The translations under genes and the position numbers were made by a program. 44,895 bases of DNA from Devosia sp. (GTDB lineage: Bacteria > Pseudomonadota > Alphaproteobacteria > Rhizobiales > Devosiaceae). The DNA is taken from NCBI GenBank assembly GCA_015234425.1, contig JADGNE010000018.1:1-44895 (forward strand), in the 5' to 3' direction. Shown in pieces: positions 34,064 to 42,967 of this stretch. Within the stretch, counting starts at the first letter, position 1, and every line of letters starts with the position of its first letter. The notes beneath the pieces were generated by a model that saw nothing but the letters and a program-made list of their open reading frames with translations, was not told the DNA's origin and did no database searches.

Positions 34064-34081
34064 AGTCGCCGATCGGTGGCG

Positions 34082-34567
34082 CTACTTGTCGTCGTCGACG
34101 ACGAGGGCGAAGTCGAGCGGCAGAGCCGTAGTGTATTTGATCTGGCCCATGGCAAAGGCCGAGCTGACGTCCGTCAGATTGATCCGGCTGATCAGCTTTT
34201 TATAAAAGGCATCGTAAGCGCCGATATCGGGCACGACCACGCGCATAAGGTAATCAACCTCGCCGCTCATACGGTAGAACTCGACCACTTCGGGGAATTC
34301 GTCGATGACGCCGGCGAATTTGCGCATCCAGGCGTCGTTGTGCTCATTGGTTTTGACCGAAACAAAGACGGTGACGCCGACATTGACCTTGACCGGGTCA
34401 AGCACGGCGACGCGACGCTGAATGACGCCGTCTTCTTCCATCTTCTGGATGCGACGCCAGCACGGCGTGGTCGACAGCCCCACTTTGCGACCGATCTCGG
34501 CCACTGGCATGGTGGCATCCTTTTGCAGCAGCGTCAGAATTTTTCGATCAATCTTGTCGAGCGCCAT
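34082..34567 (-). CDS. Lrp/AsnC family transcriptional regulator
   Basis: A 161-residue regulator: N-terminal winged-helix (LDKIDRKILTLLQ at 3-15; recognition helix in LSTTPCWRRIQKME) joined to a C-terminal RAM/AsnC ligand-binding domain. These proteins form octamers and respond to amino acids. The C-terminus carries an unusually acidic VVDDDK end. It converges on moaA with 18 bp between the stops, so the target is more likely itself or a distant gene; the sensor kinase gene is divergent from it across 280 bp. Confidence 0.92.
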   Translation of the reverse strand: MALDKIDRKILTLLQKDATMPVAEIGRKVGLSTTPCWRRIQKMEEDGVIQRRVAVLDPVKVNVGVTVFVSVKTNEHNDAWMRKFAGVIDEFPEVVEFYRMSGEVDYLMRVVVPDIGAYDAFYKKLISRINLTDVSSAFAMGQIKYTTALPLDFALVVDDDK

Positions 34568-34847
34568 ATCGCCCCCAGCGAAATGAGATTTTCCAAACAG
34601 GGTAATTTACCCCGACATCACGCACAAGTTAGTGCCATATCAGCGTAACAAGCGCAATAAAATTGCGCCACTTAACCTCGCACCCCGCGCTTACCCAGCG
34701 TTAACCAATGATTTCGCCATTTGCGTCACTGCGCTTTGCCCTGCGGCGCCGACTTCACCTCCTATTAACCACGGCTCCCATAGTGTTCAGGCATGTGCGT
34801 AGCGGCGGCCTGGTGCAGTCGCGTGAGTTAGTAATGAGTAAGTGTTC

Positions 34848-36374
<1,527 letters not shown>

Positions 36375-36441
36375 TAATAGGCGGGGATAGGTCTGCGCCG
36401 GTCCAAATTTTGCCGGCTTGGGCGGTTCGAGTAGCGCGGCT

Positions 36442-36455
36442 GGAGGACCATGTGA
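36442..36455 (+). promoter_or_regulatory. Ribosome-binding site with overlapping ATGTGA start-stop
   Basis: GGAGGA (36442-36447) is followed after CCAT by GTG at 36452. The same bases form ATG-TGA at 36450-36455, a minimal start-stop in another frame that competes for the same site. This fixes GTG 36452 as the start of the secreted protein gene. Confidence 0.6.
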
Positions 36456-37111
36456 GCAAGCCGACCAAAATCATCCCGATCCTGTTCGCCCTTCTGGTGC
36501 TGCCGATGGTGGCGCCAGTCATGGCCGAAGAGAGACCTTCCGCCACCGCTGGCGCACCTGCCCTTCCCGGCGCGGAGAACAGCGCCTACCGGTTCTCCGA
36601 AGGGGTCTCTGTGCGGCTGCGCCGGAGCTTCCTCGAGCAGATCCGCTGGTCCGCAGGCATCGAGGCACGCGACCAGCTGGCCGAGAGCTTCGCCGATCGG
36701 AGCCACACGGATATCTGGCAGGAGCTTGTGGCAGCCGATGGGCTCACAACCGGCAATGTGGCCGATGCGCTGACGTCCTATTGGGTGCTGAACTGGGTGA
36801 CCGCCAATGGCGCCTATGGCCAGAAGGTCGACAATGGGCCGGTGCAGCAGCAGTTGCGGCTCGCCCTCGCCGAGGACCCCAATTTCCAGCAGTTAAACGA
36901 CCAGGCCCGCCAACAGATGGCGGAGGGCTATATGCTGAATTTCCTGATCGAGCACGCCGCGCTTAATGACGCAGTGGCGCGCAAGGACGTGGATACCCTG
37001 CGCACGCTGGCCGCCGCCTCGGCCGCGCGGTTCCAGCAGCAGATGGGCGTTGACCTCTTGGCGCTGGCGCCCGGTCCGAATGGGTTCGAGCCCAAGCAGG
37101 GCGGCCGCTAG
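36452..37111 (+). CDS. Secreted protein of unknown function, possibly DUF6683 family
   Basis: A 219-residue exported protein. Signal peptide 1-25 (hydrophobic, cleavage after VMA). The mature part is helical, with the core LTSYWVLNWVTANGAYG (about 108-124) and EGYMLNFLIEHAALN (about 153-167), a pattern I associate with the DUF6683 family of small periplasmic proteins. The function is unknown. GTG start at 36452 is set by GGAGGA. It follows the sensor kinase by 77 bp on the same strand, so co-transcription is possible, which would make it a candidate output or accessory of that sensor. Confidence 0.75.
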   Translation: MSKPTKIIPILFALLVLPMVAPVMAEERPSATAGAPALPGAENSAYRFSEGVSVRLRRSFLEQIRWSAGIEARDQLAESFADRSHTDIWQELVAADGLTTGNVADALTSYWVLNWVTANGAYGQKVDNGPVQQQLRLALAEDPNFQQLNDQARQQMAEGYMLNFLIEHAALNDAVARKDVDTLRTLAAASAARFQQQMGVDLLALAPGPNGFEPKQGGR

Positions 37112-37131
37112 GGCCGCCCCACCGATTTGCA

Positions 37132-38154
37132 TCAATGGGTGCGGTCAGTGACCGAGGCGTCCGCAAAGGTCGACATATTGTTGTGCACGTGCAGCGCGGT
37201 CTTGATCATGACCATGCCCATGGCTGCGCCACTGCCCTCGCCCAGGCGCATCCCAAGGTCGAGCAGAGGGCGCTTGCCAAGGTGCTCCAGCACCTGTGCG
37301 TGACCGGATTCGGCCGACACATGGGCGAAGATGCAGTGGTCGATGGCAGCAGGATTGACCGCGTGGGCAATGGCGGCTGCCGCAGTGGCGACAAAGCCGT
37401 CGACGACCACAGGCGCCTTCTGGTGGCGGGCGGCGATCAGCGCGCCAAGCATGGCGGCGATCTCGCGGCCGCCGACCCGGGCGAGGATCGCCAGCGGATG
37501 GGTCAGCTCGTCCTTGTGCAGGGCCAGCGCCCGATCGACCGCGTCAGCCTTGCGCGCAAGACCGGCATCATCGACACCGGTGCCGCGACCGACCCAATCG
37601 GCACCAGTGCCGCCATAGAGCGCTGCATAGATGGCGGCAGCGATCGTGGTGTTGCCGATGCCCATTTCCCCGAGGCCAATGAGGTCCGGCTTGCCGGCCA
37701 CCGCTTCCATGCCATAGGCGATGGTGGCGGCGCACATCTGGTCGTCGAGTGCTGCCTCCTGAGTGATGTCGCCGGTGGGCAGTTCGAGCGCGAGTTCGAA
37801 GACGCGCAGGTTGATTTCGTGCAGGGCGCAGATCTGGGAAATCGCTGCGCCGCCATTGGTGAAATTGGCGACCATCTGGGCGGTCACTTCCCGCGGATAG
37901 GGCGAAACGCCCTGATCGGTGACGCCGTGATTGCCGGCAAAGATCGTGACCATCGGATTGTCGAGGCGGGGCGACGAGCGATACTGCCAGCGCGCGAGAT
38001 TTTCCACGAGTTCTTCCAGGCGACCGAGCGAACCGGCAGGCTTGGTCAGAAGGCCTTCGCGCGCCCGCACTGCTGCGACGGCAGCCTCATCGCCCTCAGG
38101 AACGGCGACCAGCAGTTCGACAATATCGGAAAAAGCGGGATTGAGGGCGGGCAT
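37132..38154 (-). CDS. cobT: Nicotinate-nucleotide--dimethylbenzimidazole phosphoribosyltransferase
   Basis: CobT activates 5,6-dimethylbenzimidazole with nicotinate mononucleotide to alpha-ribazole phosphate for the lower ligand of cobalamin. The 340-residue sequence has the family layout, with TKPAGSLGRLE (about 37-47), IFAGNHGV and the catalytic Glu in LGEGSGAAMG near residue 307. NaMN links it to NadC earlier in the window. I chose ATG 38154 (MPALNPAFSDI); the upstream extension overlaps cobS and is Arg/Pro-rich. It is divergent from cobS, with 65 bp between the chosen starts. Confidence 0.95.
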   Translation of the reverse strand: MPALNPAFSDIVELLVAVPEGDEAAVAAVRAREGLLTKPAGSLGRLEELVENLARWQYRSSPRLDNPMVTIFAGNHGVTDQGVSPYPREVTAQMVANFTNGGAAISQICALHEINLRVFELALELPTGDITQEAALDDQMCAATIAYGMEAVAGKPDLIGLGEMGIGNTTIAAAIYAALYGGTGADWVGRGTGVDDAGLARKADAVDRALALHKDELTHPLAILARVGGREIAAMLGALIAARHQKAPVVVDGFVATAAAAIAHAVNPAAIDHCIFAHVSAESGHAQVLEHLGKRPLLDLGMRLGEGSGAAMGMVMIKTALHVHNNMSTFADASVTDRTH

Positions 38155-38219
38155 GGCAGGTCCAGCATGATGTGATAGGGAGGGGTCGGACTTGTTGCCC
38201 AGAACGGAGCGAATTGCAA

Positions 38220-39065
38220 TTGACGCCTGAGGCCGAGGACAGGAACACAAGCCCGCAGCGGGACAGCGACGGCATCGCCGGACCGGAGCGCGTGGGCGTG
38301 GGTCTCGTCGATGACCTGCTGATGGCGCTGCGTTTTTTCTCGCGTCTCCCGACAGGATCTGGCGCCCATGCGACGCCGGAAATGGGCCGGATCGCCATGG
38401 CGCTTCCATTTGCCGCCGCGATCATGGGCATTATCCCCATGAGTCTCCTGGTCGGTGGAAGCTGGCTGGGGCTACCGCCCTATTTCGCCGCGGCGCTGGC
38501 CTGCGCGGCCATGGTGCTGGTCGGTGGCGGGATGATGGAAGACGCCATTGCCGACGCCGCCGACGGGCTGTTTGGCGGCTGGACGCCGGCGCGCCGCCTC
38601 GAAATTCTCAAGGATAGCCGCCATGGCACCTATGGGGTGGCGGCGCTGTGTCTCTTCCTCGCGCTCCGGATCACTGCCCTCGGTGCCGCCGCGACGGTGA
38701 ACCCGCTTGCGGCTGCGGGGCTTTGGCTGGCGGCCAATATCGCCGGCCGATCTGGTGGTCTCTGGATGGCTTCCGCCCTGCCCCCGGCCCGGCCGGATGG
38801 CGCGGCAGCGGCTGCAGGACCGCTGGCGAAGTCGCGCTTCTTCATCGGCGCGGGCTTTGCCCTTGTGCTGGTGTTCATTCTCGGCGGACCGGCCACGAGC
38901 CTCGTCGGGGTTATGGCTGCCGTGGGTGCGGTCGGCTTGACTGTGCTTGGTTGGGTGGCGCTTTGTCGTCGCCTCGTGGGCGGGCAGACGGGCGATCTTA
39001 TTGGCGCTGCGGGCGCACTGGGGGAGATGGCAGCGCTGACCGCGCTCCTGATCTTCAGCGCCTGA
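38220..39065 (+). CDS. cobS: Adenosylcobinamide-GDP ribazoletransferase
   Basis: The membrane enzyme joining adenosylcobinamide-GDP and alpha-ribazole (phosphate), the last assembly step of the cobalamin nucleotide loop. The 281-residue protein has the signature MALRFFSRLPTG (about 35-46), the metal-binding DAIADAADGLFGG and ILKDSRHGTYG, and several hydrophobic segments. The start is uncertain: TTG 38220 has GGAG about 9 nt upstream; GTG 38172 is open but leaves just 17 bp for the divergent cobT promoter. CobT provides its substrate, so the divergent pair works in one pathway. I assume this organism salvages or makes B12. Confidence 0.92.
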   Translation: MTPEAEDRNTSPQRDSDGIAGPERVGVGLVDDLLMALRFFSRLPTGSGAHATPEMGRIAMALPFAAAIMGIIPMSLLVGGSWLGLPPYFAAALACAAMVLVGGGMMEDAIADAADGLFGGWTPARRLEILKDSRHGTYGVAALCLFLALRITALGAAATVNPLAAAGLWLAANIAGRSGGLWMASALPPARPDGAAAAAGPLAKSRFFIGAGFALVLVFILGGPATSLVGVMAAVGAVGLTVLGWVALCRRLVGGQTGDLIGAAGALGEMAALTALLIFSA

Positions 39066-39131
39066 CCTTGAAATCGCCGCAGGCAGCCCCTTAATCGGAA
39101 CTGGGCACAGAGCCCCGAAGGACCTTGATTC

Positions 39132-39818
39132 ATGATCTTTATCGGCCTGGCATTGCTGATCGCAGTCGGTATCGCGCTCATGATCAGCGCCGATGCGGGC
39201 ACGATGGTGGGGCTGACGCAGACGCAGACAGCCCAGCTGGTCCCGCTTTTGATCATCCTCATCGTCATTGCAGGCGGGCTGTTTTCGCGACGGCGACAGG
39301 CGGGCGAACTCGTCGGTGCCCTGCTGCTGTGGATCGGCATCTTTGCCACGGTGGGAGTGGGTTACGCCTACCGCGACGATCTGCTCAGTGTGGTCAGCCG
39401 GGTCAGCGGCGAACTGCGGCCGGGCGTCGCCATTGTCGATGGCGAGCGGGGCTCGGCGACCTTCCGACGCGGGCTGAGCGGGCATTTTGAAATCAGCGCG
39501 ACGATCAACGGCCACGAAACGCCGATGATCTTTGACACCGGCGCAAGTGCAGTGGTGCTCACCCAGGCCGATGCCGCAGCAGCCGGTATCGACGTCGACA
39601 ATCTGCGCTTTGCAGTGCCGGTTTCAACGGCAAATGGCATGGGCATGGCAGCACGGACCCGGATCGCCACCCTCGAGGTCGGCGGCATTGTCCGGCAGAA
39701 CGTCATCGCCTTCGTCACCGAGCGCGGGGCGCTGGAGACGAGCCTTCTCGGCATGACGTTCCTCGAAACCCTGTCGCGCTATAGCGTGACACAGAATTCT
39801 CTCGAGATGGAGAACTGA
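39132..39818 (+). CDS. Membrane-anchored retropepsin-like aspartic protease (TIGR02281 type)
   Basis: A 228-residue protein with three N-terminal hydrophobic segments (about 2-20, 37-52, 59-79) and a retroviral-type aspartic protease domain (about 110-225). The catalytic triad is D135-T-G in MIFDTGASAVVLT, followed by the expected hydrophobic-hydrophobic-G pattern (TSLLGMTFLETL). One Asp per chain means that the active enzyme is a dimer. The domain is predicted to face the periplasm. Substrates are unknown; the family is widespread in alphaproteobacteria. It follows cobS by 66 bp but has no evident functional link to it. Confidence 0.88.
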   Translation: MIFIGLALLIAVGIALMISADAGTMVGLTQTQTAQLVPLLIILIVIAGGLFSRRRQAGELVGALLLWIGIFATVGVGYAYRDDLLSVVSRVSGELRPGVAIVDGERGSATFRRGLSGHFEISATINGHETPMIFDTGASAVVLTQADAAAAGIDVDNLRFAVPVSTANGMGMAARTRIATLEVGGIVRQNVIAFVTERGALETSLLGMTFLETLSRYSVTQNSLEMEN

Positions 39819-39843
39819 GCGTCTCGCTTCCCGGCGAGCCGGT

Positions 39844-40866
39844 TCAGACGGCCACCGCTTCCGGCCGCTCTTCGACAGCGGCCAGCGCCCGCTCGAACAC
39901 TTCGGGGCCAGCATTGGGGCGGCAGGCGTCTACGCTGAGGATCTGCCGGAAGAGCCGCGCACCCGGGCGACCATTGGCAAGGCCCAGCATATGGCGCGCG
40001 ATATTGTTGAGCCGCGCACCCCGGCCGAGCTCGATCTCGGTATAGTTGGCCATCGACCGCATGATCCCGGCGAGATCAGGCACATCGTGCACATCGCCAA
40101 AGATGCGTGCGTCGACTTCGGCGAGCAGCATTGGGGTGTTGTAGGCCGCACGGCCCAGCATGACGCCATCCATGTGTTCGAGATGCTCGAGGCACTGCTC
40201 GATCGTCTCGATGCCGCCGTTGATCATCATCGGCAGCGGCGCCATGCGCTGGCGCAGGCGGTGCACCCGCGGATAATCGAGCGGCGGAATGGTGCGGTTT
40301 TCCTTGGGGCTCAGCCCCTGCAACCACGCCTTGCGGGCATGGACATAAAGGGCATCGACGCCCGCTTCAGCCATTTTGTCAGCGAACCGGTCGAGGCTTT
40401 CCTCGGTGTCCTGATCGTCAATGCCGATGCGGCACTTGACCGTAACCGGGCGATCCGTGGCGTCGCGCATGGCGCGCACAGCATCAGCCACAAGGTCGGG
40501 CTCCGCCATGAGGCAGGCACCGAACTTGCCAGATTGCACCCGGTCTGATGGGCAGCCGACGTTGAGATTGTATTCGGCATAGCCGAACGGCTCGGCAATC
40601 CGGATAGCCTCGGCCAGATCCCCGGGATCCGATCCTCCCAGCTGCAGGGCGACCAGCCCCTCATGGGACCCAAAGGCCAGATGCCTCTCGGCGTCGCCAT
40701 GGATGATGGCGCCGGTGGTGATCATCTCGGTGAACAACAGGGCGTCGCGGGTCAGCAACCGATGCAGCGTCCGGCAATGTCGGTCGGTCCAGTCGATCAT
40801 CGGTGCCACCGAGAACCGGCGGGCCGTGTCCAATGAGACAACGGAGCCTGGCGCGTCTTGCGTCAT
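39844..40866 (-). CDS. dusA: tRNA dihydrouridine synthase DusA
   Basis: An FMN enzyme that reduces uridines 20/20a in the tRNA D-loop using NADPH. The 340-residue sequence starts the TIM barrel with FSVAPMIDWTDRH (DusA-type; DusB/C have other residues here) and has the catalytic C105 in NVGCPSDRVQSGKFGA, KCRIGIDD, VHARKAWLQGLSPKENR and NGGI motifs, with a C-terminal helical tRNA-binding domain. I chose ATG 40866; ATG 40893 adds nine residues. It is divergent from the universal stress protein gene and shares a roughly 146-bp promoter region with it. Confidence 0.95.
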   Translation of the reverse strand: MTQDAPGSVVSLDTARRFSVAPMIDWTDRHCRTLHRLLTRDALLFTEMITTGAIIHGDAERHLAFGSHEGLVALQLGGSDPGDLAEAIRIAEPFGYAEYNLNVGCPSDRVQSGKFGACLMAEPDLVADAVRAMRDATDRPVTVKCRIGIDDQDTEESLDRFADKMAEAGVDALYVHARKAWLQGLSPKENRTIPPLDYPRVHRLRQRMAPLPMMINGGIETIEQCLEHLEHMDGVMLGRAAYNTPMLLAEVDARIFGDVHDVPDLAGIMRSMANYTEIELGRGARLNNIARHMLGLANGRPGARLFRQILSVDACRPNAGPEVFERALAAVEERPEAVAV

Positions 40867-40938
40867 GGTTGCGTCACTTCCAAGGGTTTTCATTTGCCGA
40901 TGCCATAGCGGTTCCAACTGCAAGGAGCAATGGCGCGT

Positions 40939-40952
40939 GTGATCTGGATCAA
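40939..40952 (+). promoter_or_regulatory. FNR/FixK-type box upstream of the universal stress protein gene
   Basis: GTGAT-CTGG-ATCAA matches the FNR/FixK/Anr consensus TTGAT-N4-ATCAA in nine of ten positions. It is centred about 67 bp upstream of the USP start codon, with a possible -10 (TATGTA, 40971-40976) about 28 bp downstream, a class II activator-like spacing. Universal stress genes are known FNR/FixK targets in other bacteria. Confidence 0.65.
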
Positions 40953-41012
40953 AGTCAGCCCCCTCACATATATGTAAGAGTACCGGCATCACACCGAGCG
41001 AGAGGTCGCCCC

Positions 41013-41462
41013 ATGTATACGCATATCGTCTGTGCCGTCGACGGCTCGGAGCTCAGCACCAAGGCGCTGCGCCACGCAATTTCCCTGGCCCGGTCCTTCA
41101 ATGCCCGACTGTCCGTCCTGACCGTTACCGATCCTTCCGTGATCGTCGCGCCGGGCGCCGAGATCATGATGGTCGATACCGCCAGCATCCTCGCCGAGCT
41201 GGATAAGGCTAAGGAAGAATCCGCCAAGGGTATTTTGGCCGACGCCGGCCGCGTCGCACAGGATGAGGGCATTACCGTCTCCCCCGTCTATCTGCCCGGT
41301 CATCCCGCCGCCGAAGGCATCGTCACCACGGCCAAGAACCTCAACGCCGATCTCATCGTCATGGGATCGCACGGCCGCCGCGGTCTCGGCCGGCTGCTGC
41401 TGGGCAGTCAGGCAGCCGAAGTGCTGGCACATTCGACAACACCGGTGCTGATCGTCAAATAG
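41013..41462 (+). CDS. Universal stress protein (UspA family)
   Basis: A 149-residue UspA-fold protein. The N-terminal strand MYTHIVCAVDGSELS and the C-terminal ATP-binding motif G-x2-G-x9-G-S (GSHGRRGLGRLLLGSQA) are intact, so it belongs to the ATP-binding class. These proteins form dimers and support survival in stasis, oxygen limitation or oxidative stress. ATG 41013 has GAGAGG 8-9 nt upstream. A box matching FNR/FixK lies 61-74 bp upstream, predicting induction by low oxygen. The downstream FGGY kinase gene is 76 bp away and appears separate. Confidence 0.93.
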   Translation: MYTHIVCAVDGSELSTKALRHAISLARSFNARLSVLTVTDPSVIVAPGAEIMMVDTASILAELDKAKEESAKGILADAGRVAQDEGITVSPVYLPGHPAAEGIVTTAKNLNADLIVMGSHGRRGLGRLLLGSQAAEVLAHSTTPVLIVK

Positions 41463-41538
41463 CCCGGCACTAACATGTCAGATGTGGCGGGTCGGGGCTT
41501 TTTCCGCTATGGGGCGACGTGCCCTGAGGAAAAGCGCA

Positions 41539-42921
41539 ATGAGCCAGACCCTGCCCCGCCATATCGCCGTCATCGACATCGGCAAGACCAATGCCAAGGT
41601 GGTGCTGATCGATCGAGAACGCGGCGCACAGATTGCGGCGCTGAGCCGACCGAATGACGTGCTCCGGGACGGGCTTTATCCGCATGCCGATGTCGACGGC
41701 CTGTGGGACTTCATTCTTGCCAGTTTAGGAACGCTGCAGGCCGATCATAGGATCGACGGCATTTCGATCACCACGCATGGTGCCACCGCCGCGCTGGTGA
41801 CTGATACCGGGCTGGCCCTGCCTGTGCTGGATTATGAATTCGACGGACCCGAAGCCTCGCGGCAGGATTATACCGAGGCGCGGCCGCCCTTTGCGGAAAC
41901 GCTGTCGCCGCCGCTGCCCAATGGGCTCAATCTCGGCGCGCAGATTTTCTGGCAGGCGGCCACGTATCCAGACGAATTCGCCGCTGTGAAGCGCATCCTC
42001 ACCTACCCCCAATATTGGGCGTGGCGACTGACTGGCGTGGCTGCGAGCGAGGTGACGTCGCTCGGGTGTCATACCGACCTCTGGAACCCGGGAAGTGGAG
42101 ATTTTTCCACCCTGGTCAGCCGCCAGGGCTGGCGGCATCTGTTTCCCGAGCTGCGCCCTGCGGCGTCCATCCTCGGCCCGATATTGCCCGAGATCGCTGC
42201 GCGGACCGGGCTTGCGACGGAAACACCGGTGACCTGCGGCATCCATGATTCCAATGCCTCGCTGGTGCCGCATCTGGCGCGAAAGGACACGCCCTTCTCC
42301 GTGGTCTCGGCCGGAACCTGGACCATCTGCATGACCGTGGGCGGCAGCACGGATGGGCTCGACGAGGCGCGGGATAGCCTTGCCAATGTCGACGCGTTTG
42401 GGCGCCCGGTGCCAACGGCGCGGTTCATGGGCGGCCGGGAGTGGGGCCTACTGGTGACCCGAATCGTGGCACCTTCGGCGGCTGATACCTCTGATATCAT
42501 TGCCAGAAATGTCCATGTCCTGCCGGGCACCGTGCCGGGGGCAGGACCATTTTCCGGTGCAAAAGGCGGTTGGAACGTCGACCCGCAGAGCCTTTCAGAC
42601 GGCCAGCGCAATGCCGCCGTATCGCTTTATCTAGCGCTGATGACACGGGAATGCCTTGGACTTTGCGGCCTCGGGAATATGATCGTCGTCGAGGGCCCCC
42701 TCGCCCGAAATACCCTGTTCTGCGCCGCACTTGGACGCCTCAGCGACGTGCCGGTCTACGCCTCGGGCGACAGCACCGGAACCAGCATGGGCGCCAGCCT
42801 GTTGTTCGGAGGAAGCGGGGGCGCGACAACACAGCACGCCGTCCCCCCAATGGACATTGAAGGACTGGAGGACTATGCGGCCATGTGGCGTTCACGTGTT
42901 CGCGACAATTCCCTAACATAA
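41539..42921 (+). CDS. FGGY-family carbohydrate kinase
   Basis: A 460-residue sugar kinase of the FGGY group (ribulokinase/xylulokinase/fuculokinase/rhamnulokinase fold). The N-terminal ATPase phosphate-1 motif is IDIGKTNAKVVLID (12-25) and the C-terminal domain has GGRE and VEGPLARN motifs. The sequence TNAKV after the first glycine resembles fuculose/rhamnulose kinase-like proteins, but the sugar is not resolved. I chose ATG 41539 with GAGGA upstream. There are no neighbouring sugar transport or isomerase genes, so it seems to be a stand-alone kinase; the AGE isomerase at the start of the window is 40 kb away. Confidence 0.88.
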   Translation: MSQTLPRHIAVIDIGKTNAKVVLIDRERGAQIAALSRPNDVLRDGLYPHADVDGLWDFILASLGTLQADHRIDGISITTHGATAALVTDTGLALPVLDYEFDGPEASRQDYTEARPPFAETLSPPLPNGLNLGAQIFWQAATYPDEFAAVKRILTYPQYWAWRLTGVAASEVTSLGCHTDLWNPGSGDFSTLVSRQGWRHLFPELRPAASILGPILPEIAARTGLATETPVTCGIHDSNASLVPHLARKDTPFSVVSAGTWTICMTVGGSTDGLDEARDSLANVDAFGRPVPTARFMGGREWGLLVTRIVAPSAADTSDIIARNVHVLPGTVPGAGPFSGAKGGWNVDPQSLSDGQRNAAVSLYLALMTRECLGLCGLGNMIVVEGPLARNTLFCAALGRLSDVPVYASGDSTGTSMGASLLFGGSGGATTQHAVPPMDIEGLEDYAAMWRSRVRDNSLT

Positions 42922-42967
42922 AGCCATTGGGGTCGCCCTCAATCTGGCCGGACAGATTGGAGGCTCC

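Noticed and set aside
38172..39065. Longer cobS starting at GTG 38172
   Set aside because: It would place the start 17 bp from the divergent cobT start, leaving little promoter space, and the extra residues are unlike the family; kept as an alternative.
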